NCBI GenBank assembly: GCA_045546255.1
Contig: JAZQCK010000082.1
Location: 1-55,789 of the forward strand
DNA: 55,789 nt
Direction of reading: 5' to 3'
DNA from: RGIG5612 sp045546255
Lineage (GTDB): Bacteria > Bacillota > Clostridia > Lachnospirales > Lachnospiraceae
Shown here: piece by piece, positions 8,521-17,512 of the stretch
How the letters are laid out: each line of letters starts with the position of its first letter
Position numbering within the stretch: the stretch's first letter is position 1
Notes under the pieces: generated by a model
Seen by the model: the letters and a program-made list of their open reading frames with translations, nothing else
Told to the model about the DNA's origin: nothing
Database searches by the model: none
Made by a program: the position numbers and the translations under genes

Positions 8521-8641
8521 AATTTTTTTATCGCGCTGCCTTTTCTATCTCAGCTATTGTTTTTTTATTGTCTGTTTTTTAGAAACCACTGTCTTTTTTT
8601 CGATCATTATTTCTTTTGCAGTCTATGTCTACGCCACTGTC
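8519..8641. other. T-rich gap with a duplicated half-box
   Basis: No gene is seen between 8519 and the LysR gene end at 8939. The first part is T-rich. GTCTATGTCT at 8621-8630 is repeated at 8639-8648, so the first box of the palindromic element A1 has an extra partial copy 18 bp upstream. Confidence 0.6.
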
Positions 8642-8720
8642 TATGTCTCAATAGAAGAGTAGTAGTGAATAAGACTATGATGAATAGTCTCATATGAACA
8701 GAATAGTTATATGAGACATA
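8642..8720. repeat. Four-box palindromic element, AGACT type, copy A1
   Basis: The boxes are TGTCT (8644), AGACT (8672), AGTCT (8686) and AGACA (8714), with start-to-start spacing 28-14-28. Flanks are TAT/ATA, giving an overall 79-bp imperfect palindrome. The two halves are each able to form a hairpin with a loop of about 13 bases of variable sequence. Confidence 0.85.
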
Positions 8721-8744
8721 AAAAGGGGCGAAAAGTGAGGCTTT

Positions 8745-8823
8745 TATGTCTCTATAGGAAGATGGCTGATAATAAGACTATGATAAATAGTCTCATGTGG
8801 AAGAAAGCGCCATATAAGACATA
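8745..8823. repeat. Four-box palindromic element, AGACT type, copy A2
   Basis: The boxes are TGTCT (8747), AGACT (8775), AGTCT (8789) and AGACA (8817), again with exact 28-14-28 spacing. Loop sequences differ completely from copy A1, 24 bp upstream. It lies beyond the 3' end of the minus-strand LysR gene. Confidence 0.85.
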
Positions 8824-8897
8824 ACAAAGAAAAAGAAACGTAAAAAACGTCAACGTATCTTTTGTAGATCCTGCAGGTAATAACAAGGTAAACGAAA

Positions 8898-8934
8898 AAG
8901 AAAAAATCGCCAGCCGGGTTAACGACTGGCGAAT
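8898..8934 (-). terminator. Intrinsic terminator of the LysR gene
   Basis: On the minus strand TCGCCAG pairs with CTGGCGA around a 12-base loop and is followed by a T-run (8901-8906 are A on the plus strand). It begins five bases after the LysR stop. Confidence 0.88.
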
Positions 8935-8938
8935 GTTA

Positions 8939-9817
8939 TTAGTTCGTATAATTCAAAAAGTTTGAAAGAGAAGAGAACTGGATGAAACGTTTTGCGGCTG
9001 GGGAAGCAATCTCTTCCGGCTGCATAGCGATACCGATATTGACTGTGTGCGGAGTTGTAAGGGACAGCGGGACAACGTTGTTTCCAAGAGACTCCAGCCA
9101 GATCTTATTCGTCAGCGTTACGCCGAGACCAGCTTCGACCATCGCATAAGCTGCATACGGATCATGCGTTCTGTATTTCGTATTTGGTTTGATCCGCTTG
9201 TCATCCAAAAACAGGGTATTGTCTGTCTCCTGTCCGGTATAAACTTCGATGAACGGCTCTTTTTCAAAATCTTTAATGTTGAAAGAAGACTTGGAAGCAT
9301 AGGGACTGTCTTTCGAAACAATTGCAACCAGTTCGTCTTCCAAGAGGTGTACCCAGTGGTATTTGCCTTTTCTCTTACTGATGATACAGAAGTCTGCAGC
9401 ATTGTTTTCAATCATTTTGACCAGCGCGGAAGAAGCACCCTCGACGATGCGCACCTCAATATCCGGGAATTTTCTCGTAAAATCATAGATCAGTTTGGAA
9501 ATTTGCGGATAAAAGTTATTGTATGCAGTTCCGATGATGATCTCACCTTTTTCCAGACCTTTCAGCTGGGATGCCATCTGATTTAACTGTTCTTCCTGAC
9601 GGATGATCTTGATGATGGAAGGAAGGAGTTCTTCGCATTCTTTTGTCGGTGTGACACCGGTATGTGTCCGGTTCAGTAAGATCAGATCTGTTTCCTCTTC
9701 TAATGCAGAGATGGAACGGCTGACACCGGATGGTGTGTAGCCAAGTTCTTCTGCTGCATCACTAAGGCTTCCGGTTTGAATTGTTTTAAGCAGGATCTTA
9801 TATTTTTCTGTATCCAT
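8939..9817 (-). CDS. LysR-family transcriptional regulator
   Basis: 292 residues. An N-terminal winged helix-turn-helix spans about residues 2-60 (TGSLSDAAEELGYTPSGVSRSISALEEE is the recognition region), followed by a linker helix. A periplasmic-binding-like effector domain runs from about 88 onward (GEIIIGTAYNNFYPQI to EPFIEVY). GAGGAGG lies seven bases before ATG on the minus strand. The protein would bind DNA as a tetramer and sense a small molecule through its C-terminal domain. It is transcribed divergently from folA with 271 bp between, but nothing shows that it controls folA. The effector is unknown. Confidence 0.9.
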   Translation of the reverse strand: MDTEKYKILLKTIQTGSLSDAAEELGYTPSGVSRSISALEEETDLILLNRTHTGVTPTKECEELLPSIIKIIRQEEQLNQMASQLKGLEKGEIIIGTAYNNFYPQISKLIYDFTRKFPDIEVRIVEGASSALVKMIENNAADFCIISKRKGKYHWVHLLEDELVAIVSKDSPYASKSSFNIKDFEKEPFIEVYTGQETDNTLFLDDKRIKPNTKYRTHDPYAAYAMVEAGLGVTLTNKIWLESLGNNVVPLSLTTPHTVNIGIAMQPEEIASPAAKRFIQFSSLSNFLNYTN

Positions 9818-9883
9818 GATTTCCTCCTCATTATATGGTGTGACAAAACTGCAAAACGCAAGAGAATAATTTTCGTCGCAATC

Positions 9884-9912
9884 AAAGTATCATCGTTTTG
9901 AGTTTTTGTCAA
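9884..9912 (-). promoter_or_regulatory. Promoter of the LysR gene
   Basis: A perfect minus-strand TTGACA (9907-9912) is separated by 17 bp from TACTTT (9884-9889), about 70 bases before the ATG. Confidence 0.6.
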
Positions 9913-9983
9913 CACCCATCTTATTAATACAAAATTTAGTGGAATCTTTTCCTCTGTAAACACTATATATTGTGGTTTTGGCA

Positions 9984-10012
9984 TTGATTTACGATGCCTT
10001 TTTTGATATTAT
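9984..10012 (+). promoter_or_regulatory. Promoter of folA
   Basis: TTGATT (9984-9989) and TATTAT (10007-10012) have a 17-bp spacer. The 5' untranslated region would be about 70 bases, ending in the site CAGGAG before the folA ATG. Confidence 0.6.
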
Positions 10013-10088
10013 CTAATAGATTATGGGCTTCTATATGTTTTTTTATGGACCCTAAAAGCAGATCAGCAGATATTTTCAGGAGAATAAT

Positions 10089-10592
10089 ATGATCAGTTTG
10101 ATTGTTGCGGCAGACAGAAACTGGGCAATTGGCAAAGATGGGAAGCTTCTAACCAGTATCCCGGATGACCTTCGCTTTTTCCGTCAGACGACCAGAGACA
10201 AGGTTGTGATCATGGGCAGAAAGACCGTGGAGTCGCTTCCAGGCGGCCGACCGCTTCCGAACAGAACAACGATCCTTGTGACCCGTGATCACAATTATAA
10301 GATGAGAGATGTGATCGTCGTTCACAGCGTGGAAGACGCGTTAAAAGAGGCGGAAAAGTTTAAAACCGATATCTATGTCGCCGGAGGCGGAGAGATCTAC
10401 GAACAGATGCTGGATTATTGTGACGAGGCATTGGTCACCTATATTGACTATTCCTATCAGGCTGACACGTATTTTCCGAATCTGGATAAAAGACCGGAGT
10501 GGGTTTTGGCAGTGGAATCAGAAGAGCAGACCCATTTTGATATCGTCTATTATTTCAGACATTATCTGAGACGCAAAGATTTCATTGGATAA
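10089..10592 (+). CDS. folA: Dihydrofolate reductase
   Basis: 167 residues, the usual length. It reduces 7,8-dihydrofolate to tetrahydrofolate with NADPH in the cytoplasm. The catalytic acid is visible as Asp27 in SIPDDLRFFR. The substrate loop NWAIGKDGKL, the NADPH-binding GRKTVESLPG near 43-52 and GGGEIY at 99-104 are all intact. The start follows CAGGAG with normal spacing. No thyA lies beside it in this window. Together with the THF riboswitch on folT 3 kb upstream, folate metabolism is represented twice here, but the two genes are in separate transcription units. Confidence 0.95.
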   Translation: MISLIVAADRNWAIGKDGKLLTSIPDDLRFFRQTTRDKVVIMGRKTVESLPGGRPLPNRTTILVTRDHNYKMRDVIVVHSVEDALKEAEKFKTDIYVAGGGEIYEQMLDYCDEALVTYIDYSYQADTYFPNLDKRPEWVLAVESEEQTHFDIVYYFRHYLRRKDFIG

Positions 10593-10660
10593 CGCATCTG
10601 TTGCCACATAAGAAAAGAAAAATCACTTGATTTATTTATTACAAGAAGGGAAGAAGAATC

Positions 10661-11665
10661 ATGTTAGGAGATAAAAAAGTTCTTTACAGTGCAGTGCAGG
10701 CGACAGGAAACCTGACGATTGGCAATTACCTTGGTGCGCTTCGCAACTGGGTCAATCTTTGTGATGAGTATGAATGCTTCTTTGCGGTGGCAAATGAGCA
10801 TTCCATCACGGTGCGTCAGGATCCGGCTGCTCTTAGAAAACACGCCAGAGAACTATTAACCTTATATATTGCAGCAGGCCTCGATCCGGAGAAAAACTGT
10901 CTGTACTACCAGAGCCACGTTCCTGCACATGCAGAGCTTGCATGGATATTAAACTGCTACACCTATATGGGTGAGCTCAGCAGAATGACACAGTTTAAGG
11001 ATAAATCTGCAAAGCATGAAGATAACGTAAATGCGGGACTCTTTACCTATCCGGTACTGATGGCAGCCGATATTCTTTTGTTCCAGGCAGATTACGTTCC
11101 GGTTGGAGTGGACCAGAAACAGCACTTAGAGCTGACGCGTGATATCGCAATGCGCTTTAACGGCCTCTATGGAGATGTCTTTACGATTCCTGAAGTGTAC
11201 CTTGGAAAGACCGGCCGCAAGATCATGTCTTTGCAGGATCCGACCAAGAAGATGAGCAAATCAGATGAAAACCCGAACGGCTATATCCTGATGATGGATG
11301 ATAAAGATACGATCATCCGCAAGTTCAAGCGAGCTGTCACGGATTCAGATACCGAGATCCGTTATTCTGATGATAAGCCGGGCGTTTCCAATCTGATCGA
11401 TATCTATGCTTCCTGTACAGGAAAGAGCACGGAAGAAATCGAAAAAGAGTTTGCCGGTCAGGGATACGGACAGTTTAAGTTGGCAGTCGGGGAAGCCGTT
11501 GCCGATGTCCTGACTCCAATCCAGGAGCGCTACGCAGAACTGTCCAAAAATAAGGACTATATAGACAGTATGATTAAGAACAACACGGAAAAGGCAAACT
11601 ACTTCGCCAATAAAACGCTTAGGAAGGTCCAAAAAAAAGTAGGATTTCCGGAGCTGATCAGATAA
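10661..11665 (+). CDS. trpS: Tryptophan--tRNA ligase
   Basis: 334 residues, the normal size of bacterial TrpRS, a class I synthetase that charges tRNA-Trp. The HIGH-equivalent is TIGN (residues 19-22) and the KMSKS loop is exact at about 197-201. The segment GVDQKQHLELTRDIA is highly typical of TrpRS. AGAAGGGA precedes the ATG. It follows folA by 68 bp and is followed nine bases later by the topoisomerase B-subunit gene, so these may be cotranscribed. No T-box leader is evident in the short upstream gap. Confidence 0.96.
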   Translation: MLGDKKVLYSAVQATGNLTIGNYLGALRNWVNLCDEYECFFAVANEHSITVRQDPAALRKHARELLTLYIAAGLDPEKNCLYYQSHVPAHAELAWILNCYTYMGELSRMTQFKDKSAKHEDNVNAGLFTYPVLMAADILLFQADYVPVGVDQKQHLELTRDIAMRFNGLYGDVFTIPEVYLGKTGRKIMSLQDPTKKMSKSDENPNGYILMMDDKDTIIRKFKRAVTDSDTEIRYSDDKPGVSNLIDIYASCTGKSTEEIEKEFAGQGYGQFKLAVGEAVADVLTPIQERYAELSKNKDYIDSMIKNNTEKANYFANKTLRKVQKKVGFPELIR

Positions 11666-11674
11666 GGAGCTTAC

Positions 11675-13597
11675 ATGGCAAAAAACAACGCAAATACATA
11701 CAACGCTGATGCGATCACGATACTTGAAGGGCTTGAGGCGGTCCGCCGCAGGCCCGGAATGTATATCGGAAGCGTTTCAACAAAAGGTCTGAACCATCTG
11801 ATCTATGAGATCGTCGATAATGCAGTGGATGAGCATCTGGCCGGATACTGCACTGATATTTCTATCACATTAAATGAAGACGGATCCGTTACCATCGTGG
11901 ATAACGGACGAGGCATCCCGGTGGGGATCAACAAGAAAACAGGGCTTCCTGCTGTGGAAGTCGTTTTTACCATGCTTCATGCTGGCGGTAAATTCGGAGA
12001 CGGCAACTATAAGATCTCCGGTGGTCTCCATGGTGTCGGAGCATCGGTTGTTAACGCACTTAGCACCTGGCTGGAAGTAAATATTAGAAAAGACGGAAAG
12101 ATCTACAATCAGAGATTTGAGCGAGGCGTAAAGACCTGTGAACTCCATGAGACCGGAACCTGCAGAAAGAGCGATTCCGGAACGACGGTCTCCTTCCTCC
12201 CGGATGGAGAGATCTTTGAAAAAACATATTTTAAAGCGGATGCGATCAAGAGCCGACTCCACGAGACGGCTTATCTGAACCCGAATCTGACGATCACCTT
12301 TATCAACAAACGCTTTAATGAAGCGGAGGAAGTGATCTATCATGAGCCGGAAGGAATCGTGGCCTATATCAACGACCTGAACAAAGACAAAGAACCGGCA
12401 GCTCCGGTTGTCTATTTCCAGGGAAAAGAAGAGGGCATTGAACTTGAAGCGGCCTTCCAGTTCACCAATGATTTTCAGGAGAATATCTTAGGATTCTGTA
12501 ATAACATCTACACACAGGAAGGCGGAACTCATATTACCGGCTTTAAAGCCCGCTTTACCCAGCTGATCAACTCCTATGCAAGAGAACTGGGAATCCTGAA
12601 AGAGAAGGATGACAACTTTACCGGAGCAGATGCCCGTAATGGTATGACCGCCATCGTTGCAATCAAACATCCCGACCCGCGTTTCGAAGGACAGACCAAA
12701 ACAAAACTGGACAACCCGGATGCGCAGAAGGTGACAGCTGATATCACCGGTGAACAGTTAGAGCGTTATTACGATAAAAATATTGAGATATTAAAGGCTA
12801 CGATCGCCTGCGCGGAAAAGAGCGCGAAGATTCGTAAGGCAGAAGAAAAAACAAAGACCAACATGCTTTCCAAGACGAAGTTTGTTATGGAAGGCAACGG
12901 CAAACTTGCAAACTGTGAAAGCCGGAAACCGGAGGAGTGCGAAGTCTTTATCGTCGAGGGTGATTCTGCAGGCGGCAGTGCTAAGACTGCAAGAAACAGA
13001 CGGACCCAGGCAATCCTTCCAATCCGTGGTAAGATTCTGAACGTTGAAAAGGCTTCTATGGATAAGGTGCTTGCTAACGCTGAGATCAAGACCATGATAC
13101 AGGCGTTTGGCTGCGGTTTTTCAGAAGGATACGGAAACGATTTTGATATTTCAAAACTCCGTTATAACAAGATCATTATCATGACGGATGCCGATGTCGA
13201 CGGTGCGCATATTGCGACATTGCTTTTAACCTTCTTTTACCGCTTTATGCCGGAACTGATCCAGGCAGGACATGTGTACCTTGCAACGCCGCCGCTTTAT
13301 AAAGCTATTCCGAAAAAAGGCGAGGAAGAATATCTTTATGATGATGCCGCTCTGGAAAAATACAGAGCAACGCACAAAGGCGATTTCGTTCTTCAGCGTT
13401 ACAAAGGTCTGGGCGAGATGGATGCGGACCAGCTTTGGGAGACCACGCTGGATCCGGAAAACCGTGTCCTTAAGAAAGTGGAGATCGACGATGCCCGCAT
13501 GGCCTCTGAAGTTACTGAGATGCTGATGGGATCAGATGTTGCCCCGCGTAAACAATTTATTCATGACAATGCTCAAGTTGCTGAATTGGATATTTAG
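11675..13597 (+). CDS. parE: Type IIA DNA topoisomerase B subunit (ParE/GyrB)
   Basis: 640 residues. The GHKL ATPase domain is shown by EIVDNAVDEHLAG, DNGRGIPVG and GGLHGVGASVVNALS in the first 130 residues. The Toprim domain has EGDSAGGSAKTARNR and DADVDGAHI, and the tail contains YKGLGEMDADQLW. It lacks the long insertion of enterobacterial GyrB. It supplies ATP-driven strand gating with the A subunit encoded 156 bp downstream. ParE and GyrB are hard to separate by eye. I favour a topoisomerase IV-like pair because the A subunit lacks the gyrase box, and because this locus has no dnaA, dnaN or recF nearby. Confidence 0.9.
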   Translation: MAKNNANTYNADAITILEGLEAVRRRPGMYIGSVSTKGLNHLIYEIVDNAVDEHLAGYCTDISITLNEDGSVTIVDNGRGIPVGINKKTGLPAVEVVFTMLHAGGKFGDGNYKISGGLHGVGASVVNALSTWLEVNIRKDGKIYNQRFERGVKTCELHETGTCRKSDSGTTVSFLPDGEIFEKTYFKADAIKSRLHETAYLNPNLTITFINKRFNEAEEVIYHEPEGIVAYINDLNKDKEPAAPVVYFQGKEEGIELEAAFQFTNDFQENILGFCNNIYTQEGGTHITGFKARFTQLINSYARELGILKEKDDNFTGADARNGMTAIVAIKHPDPRFEGQTKTKLDNPDAQKVTADITGEQLERYYDKNIEILKATIACAEKSAKIRKAEEKTKTNMLSKTKFVMEGNGKLANCESRKPEECEVFIVEGDSAGGSAKTARNRRTQAILPIRGKILNVEKASMDKVLANAEIKTMIQAFGCGFSEGYGNDFDISKLRYNKIIIMTDADVDGAHIATLLLTFFYRFMPELIQAGHVYLATPPLYKAIPKKGEEEYLYDDAALEKYRATHKGDFVLQRYKGLGEMDADQLWETTLDPENRVLKKVEIDDARMASEVTEMLMGSDVAPRKQFIHDNAQVAELDI

Positions 13598-13602
13598 TGA
13601 AG

Positions 13603-13713
13603 GCGTTTCCCTTCCGATCTGCCGACACGCCAGCAGATCATGTACCCGAGAGTGCTTTTTCAGCAATCGAGGGTACTGATTGCTGGGCCATAGTCGGAGG
13701 CAGAGGGAAACGC
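13603..13713. other. Large nested hairpin between the topoisomerase genes
   Basis: GCGTTTCCCT (13603-13612) and AGGGAAACGC (13704-13713) are perfect inverted repeats. Inside them CCGAC (13622) faces GTCGG (13693), GCCAGCAGATCA (13629-13640) faces TGATTGCTGGGC (13677-13688) with bulges, and GTACCC (13642) faces GGGTAC (13671), with a small TGCT/AGCA tip. A 111-nt branched or long bulged hairpin results. There is no T-run, so it is not a standard terminator. Confidence 0.75.
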
Positions 13714-13752
13714 ATCAATAATTAAATAATACAGAAAGTTAGAGAATTATAA

Positions 13753-16236
13753 ATGGCAGAAAAAATTATTAACAGCGAATATTCAGACGTCATGCAGAAG
13801 TCGTATATCGACTATGCAATGAGCGTTATCTGCTCAAGAGCCGTGCCGGACGTCAGAGACGGCTTAAATCCGGTGCAGCGCCGCGTGCTTTATGCGATGA
13901 GCCAGTTAGGCTTAAGGAGCGACAGACCGCATAGAAAATCCGCCCGTATCGTCGGAGATGCGATGGGTAAATACCATCCGCATGGTGACTCTTCGATCTA
14001 TGAGACCCTGGTCGTCATGGAGCAGGATTTCAAAAAAGGAATGCCGCTTGTTGATGGTCACGGAAACTTCGGCTCCATCGAAGGCGACAGCGCTGCGGCA
14101 ATGCGTTACACCGAGGCAAGACTGCAGAAATTCACGCAGGATGTCTATCTTGCAGATTTAGATAAAGACGTTGTGGACTTTGTTCCGAACTTTGACGAGA
14201 CAGAGCGTGAGCCGGCGGTCCTTCCGGTGCGAGTTCCAAATGTTCTGATCAATGGAGCAGAAGGTATCGCCGTCGGTATGACGACCAGCATCCCGACCCA
14301 CAACCTGAATGAAGTCATTGATGCGATGATCGCATATATGAAAAAAAGTTCCATCACAACAGAAGAACTGATGGAATATCTGCCGGGACCGGATTTTCCG
14401 ACTGGTGGTATCGTAACGAATAAATCCGACCTCAAAGAAATCTATGAAAGCGGAACTGGTAAGATCAAACTTCGCGGAAAAGTTGTTTTAGAAAAAGGCC
14501 GCCGCAAGTCTGATCGCGATAAATTGGTTATTACGGAAATCCCGTACACCATGATCGGTGCCAATATCGGAAAATTCATCCTCGATGTCTGTGACCTGGT
14601 AGAGAGCAAAAAGACAACGGATATCGTGGATGTTTCCAATGAATCTTCCAAAGAAGGAACCAGGATCGTTCTGGAACTGAAAAAGGGAGCAGACCCGGTC
14701 AAGATCGAGAACATGCTTTATAAGAAGACGAAGCTCGAAGACACTTTCGGCGTGAACATGCTCACGATCGTTGACGGAAGACCGGAAGTCTTAGGGCTCA
14801 AGGGCATCTTAGGACACTGCATCGATTTCCAGTATGAGATCAACACGCGTAAATATACGACCCTTCTTGCCAAAGACAAAGAGCAGAAAGAGATCAAAGA
14901 AGGTCTGATCAAGGCCTGCGATATCATTGACTTGATCATTGAAGTGATCCGCGGATCACGCAGTATTTCCCAGGCAAGAGCCTGCCTCACACATGGCGAG
15001 ACCAAAGACATCAACTTCAAGAGCGAGGCATCTAAAAAGGAAGCTGCAAAACTCTGCTTTACAGAAAAGCAGGCACAAGCCATCCTGGATCTGCGTCTTG
15101 CCAAATTGATCGGTCTTGAAATTGAGCAGCTGAACGAAGAGTACCAGAAACTCATCAAAGAGATTGCGGAATTTGAAAAGATCTTAGGCGAGAAATCAGC
15201 AATGAAGAAAGTCATCATCAAAGATCTCGAGGCCATCAAGAAAGAATACGGCTATGAGCGCAAGACCGAGATCTTAGATGCGGAAGCCGCTGTTTATGAA
15301 GAAGAAAAAGTCAAAGAGCAGGAAGTCGTCTTCCTGATGGACCGCTTCGGTTATGCGAAGATCATTGAGCCGGCTGCTTATGAGAGAAATGTGGAAACGG
15401 TCGATAATGATAATAAATATGTCATGCGCTGCATGAATACAGACCGCATCTGCATCTTTACACAGACCGGTATGGTGCATCAGCTTAAAGTGTTGAAAGT
15501 GCCGATGAAAAAGCCGAAAGACAAAGGCATTCCGATCGATAACCTTTGCAACTATACCAGTGCCAAAGAAGATATCATCCAGATCTGCCCGCTTGGCCAG
15601 CTCAAGATGCATATGATGCTCTTTACAACGAAGAAGGGTATGATGAAATTCGTCGATGCTTCTGAGTTTGATATCAGCCGTCTTTCTGCAGCAGCAACAA
15701 AACTCTCAGACGGCGATGAAGTTATCAGCATTGATCTCTTTGATGCAACGAAGCAGAAAGTCTATGATGGCGATGACACGGAAGAGGAGATGGATGTTGC
15801 GATCACCGGCGGCTTTGATGACGGCATCAGCGACTATATCGATCCGGAAGATGACCAGTTGACCTTTGAGTTCATCGATATCAACGATGGCTCCAGCAGC
15901 ATTGTGGGACTTTCGGATGAAGAAGAGTCTGAGGGAGAAGCAGAGAAAGCGGAAGAGAAGCCGGAAGCAAAAGAAAAATTCGTGACATCCAAGATGGTCG
16001 TTCTCCAGACAAAAGAAGGCGTGTTCCTGCGCTTCAAACTGAATGAGGTGCCGGAGAAGCATAAAGGTGCTGTCGGCGTGCGAGGCATCAAACTTGGAAA
16101 GGACGATGAGATCGATAAAGTTTATATCGTCGGTTTTGGAGATAAAACATCTATTAAATACCACAATAAAGATGTGGAACTGATGAAGCTGAAGCTTGCT
16201 AAACGTGATACGAAAGGAACGAAGCTCAGACTGTGA
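13753..16236 (+). CDS. parC: Type IIA DNA topoisomerase A subunit lacking a gyrase box
   Basis: 827 residues. The breakage-reunion domain is clear: SYIDYAMSVICSRAVPDVRDGL, HPHGDSSIYE (residues 76-84, the quinolone region with Ser and Glu intact) and the catalytic tyrosine in AMRYTEARL at about 119. A coiled-coil region follows near 430-500. The C-terminal beta-pinwheel is recognisable (DRFGYAKI, GMVHQLKVLKVP), but where gyrase carries QRRGGKG after this GYxK blade the sequence reads AYERNVETVDNDN, so the GyrA box is absent. An acidic insert of about 70 residues interrupts the pinwheel near 690-750. The missing box argues for a decatenase (topoisomerase IV-like) activity rather than supercoiling. 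Confidence 0.88.
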   Translation: MAEKIINSEYSDVMQKSYIDYAMSVICSRAVPDVRDGLNPVQRRVLYAMSQLGLRSDRPHRKSARIVGDAMGKYHPHGDSSIYETLVVMEQDFKKGMPLVDGHGNFGSIEGDSAAAMRYTEARLQKFTQDVYLADLDKDVVDFVPNFDETEREPAVLPVRVPNVLINGAEGIAVGMTTSIPTHNLNEVIDAMIAYMKKSSITTEELMEYLPGPDFPTGGIVTNKSDLKEIYESGTGKIKLRGKVVLEKGRRKSDRDKLVITEIPYTMIGANIGKFILDVCDLVESKKTTDIVDVSNESSKEGTRIVLELKKGADPVKIENMLYKKTKLEDTFGVNMLTIVDGRPEVLGLKGILGHCIDFQYEINTRKYTTLLAKDKEQKEIKEGLIKACDIIDLIIEVIRGSRSISQARACLTHGETKDINFKSEASKKEAAKLCFTEKQAQAILDLRLAKLIGLEIEQLNEEYQKLIKEIAEFEKILGEKSAMKKVIIKDLEAIKKEYGYERKTEILDAEAAVYEEEKVKEQEVVFLMDRFGYAKIIEPAAYERNVETVDNDNKYVMRCMNTDRICIFTQTGMVHQLKVLKVPMKKPKDKGIPIDNLCNYTSAKEDIIQICPLGQLKMHMMLFTTKKGMMKFVDASEFDISRLSAAATKLSDGDEVISIDLFDATKQKVYDGDDTEEEMDVAITGGFDDGISDYIDPEDDQLTFEFIDINDGSSSIVGLSDEEESEGEAEKAEEKPEAKEKFVTSKMVVLQTKEGVFLRFKLNEVPEKHKGAVGVRGIKLGKDDEIDKVYIVGFGDKTSIKYHNKDVELMKLKLAKRDTKGTKLRL

Positions 16237-16307
16237 TCAGAAACGAGCGGCGGAACGTTCCCGGATTAACGGGCGAGCGATTCTATTGTTAATTTTACAA
16301 CAAAGGC

Positions 16308-16336
16308 TTGATAATTAAAGGCTCGGGGATTATTAT
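16308..16336 (+). promoter_or_regulatory. Promoter of asd
   Basis: TTGATA (16308-16313) and TATTAT (16331-16336) are separated by 17 bp, leaving a leader of about 60 bases before the asd start. No riboswitch pattern is evident in it. Confidence 0.6.
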
Positions 16337-16403
16337 GTAGTCTATTATTGCTTTAATTCGTTAAAGTGCAGGAAATGCATAAACTTAAGAAAGAGGAATG
16401 AGT

Positions 16404-17495
16404 ATGGAAAAGAAATTAAGAGTCGGCATATTAGGTGCAACAGGTATGGTAGGACAGCGTTTTGTAACGCTCCTTGAAGGCCATCCGTGGTTTGAGGTCG
16501 TGATGCTTGCAGCGTCTGAGAGAAGTGCAGGAAAGACCTATGAAGAAGCAGTTGGAAAAAGATGGAAAATGGCAGCTCCGATGCCGGAACGTCTGAAAAA
16601 CGTTGTTGTTAAAAACATTAATGATATTGAAGAAAACGTAAAAGAAGTGGATTTCTGCTTCAGCGCAGTTGATATGACAAAAGAAGAAATCCGCGCCTTT
16701 GAAGATGCTTATGCAAAGACAGAGACACCGGTCGTTTCCAATAACTCCGCACATCGTTGGACCCCGGATGTTCCGATGGTCATCCCGGAGATCAACCCGC
16801 AGCACTTAGACGTGATCCAGTATCAGAAGAAACGTCTTGGAACCACCCGCGGATTTGTTGCAGTAAAGCCGAACTGCTCCATCCAGAGCTATACACCGGC
16901 GCTTGAAGCATTAAAGGAATTCGGACCGAAGGAGGTTGCTGTCTGCACGTATCAGGCAATTTCCGGTGCAGGAAAGACCTTTGCAGATTGGCCGGAGATG
17001 GTGGAAAATGTAATTCCATATATCGGCGGCGAAGAAGAGAAGAGTGAGCTTGAGCCGCTTCGTGTTTGGGGACAGGTTGATCCGGAAAAAGGAGAAATCG
17101 TTCCGGCAAAAGCACCGCTGATCACAGCACAGTGCCTGCGTGTTGCTGTTCAGGACGGACATACCGCAGCAGTCTTTGTAAACTTTGAGAAAAAACCAAC
17201 GAAAGAAGAAATCCTTGCAAGATGGAATGCATTCAAGGGTGAGCCGCAGGAACTGAACCTTCCGAGCGCACCGAAGCAGTTCATCCAGTACTTCGAAGAG
17301 GATACTCGTCCGCAGCCGAAACTTGACAGAGATTATGAGAACGGCATGGGAGTCAGCCTTGGACGTCTTCGCGAAGACACTTTGTTTGACTATAAGTTTG
17401 TCGGACTTTCCCATAACACTGTCCGCGGAGCAGCAGGCGGAGCCATCCTTCTTGCAGAACTCCTGACCGCGAAAGGATTCATCGAAACAAAATAA
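16404..17495 (+). CDS. asd: Aspartate-semialdehyde dehydrogenase
   Basis: 363 residues from the ATG at 16404. The ATG six bases earlier (16398) is too close to AGAGGA at 16390-16395. It reduces aspartyl phosphate with NADPH for lysine, threonine, methionine and diaminopimelate synthesis. The N-terminal nucleotide motif GATGMVGQRF, the catalytic Cys158 in KPNCSIQ, and the active-site His in LSHNTVRGAAGGAIL near the end are all present. Length and motif style are those of the archaeal/fungal-like ASADH branch, which also occurs in many Clostridia, rather than the shorter enterobacterial type. It has its own promoter and is followed 17 bp later by gltX. Confidence 0.94.
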   Translation: MEKKLRVGILGATGMVGQRFVTLLEGHPWFEVVMLAASERSAGKTYEEAVGKRWKMAAPMPERLKNVVVKNINDIEENVKEVDFCFSAVDMTKEEIRAFEDAYAKTETPVVSNNSAHRWTPDVPMVIPEINPQHLDVIQYQKKRLGTTRGFVAVKPNCSIQSYTPALEALKEFGPKEVAVCTYQAISGAGKTFADWPEMVENVIPYIGGEEEKSELEPLRVWGQVDPEKGEIVPAKAPLITAQCLRVAVQDGHTAAVFVNFEKKPTKEEILARWNAFKGEPQELNLPSAPKQFIQYFEEDTRPQPKLDRDYENGMGVSLGRLREDTLFDYKFVGLSHNTVRGAAGGAILLAELLTAKGFIETK

Positions 17496-17512
17496 TACAT
17501 CAGAGGTGGAAC

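Noticed and set aside
11675..16236. Origin-proximal canonical gyrBA locus
   Set aside because: No dnaA, dnaN or recF nearby, and the A subunit lacks the gyrase box.
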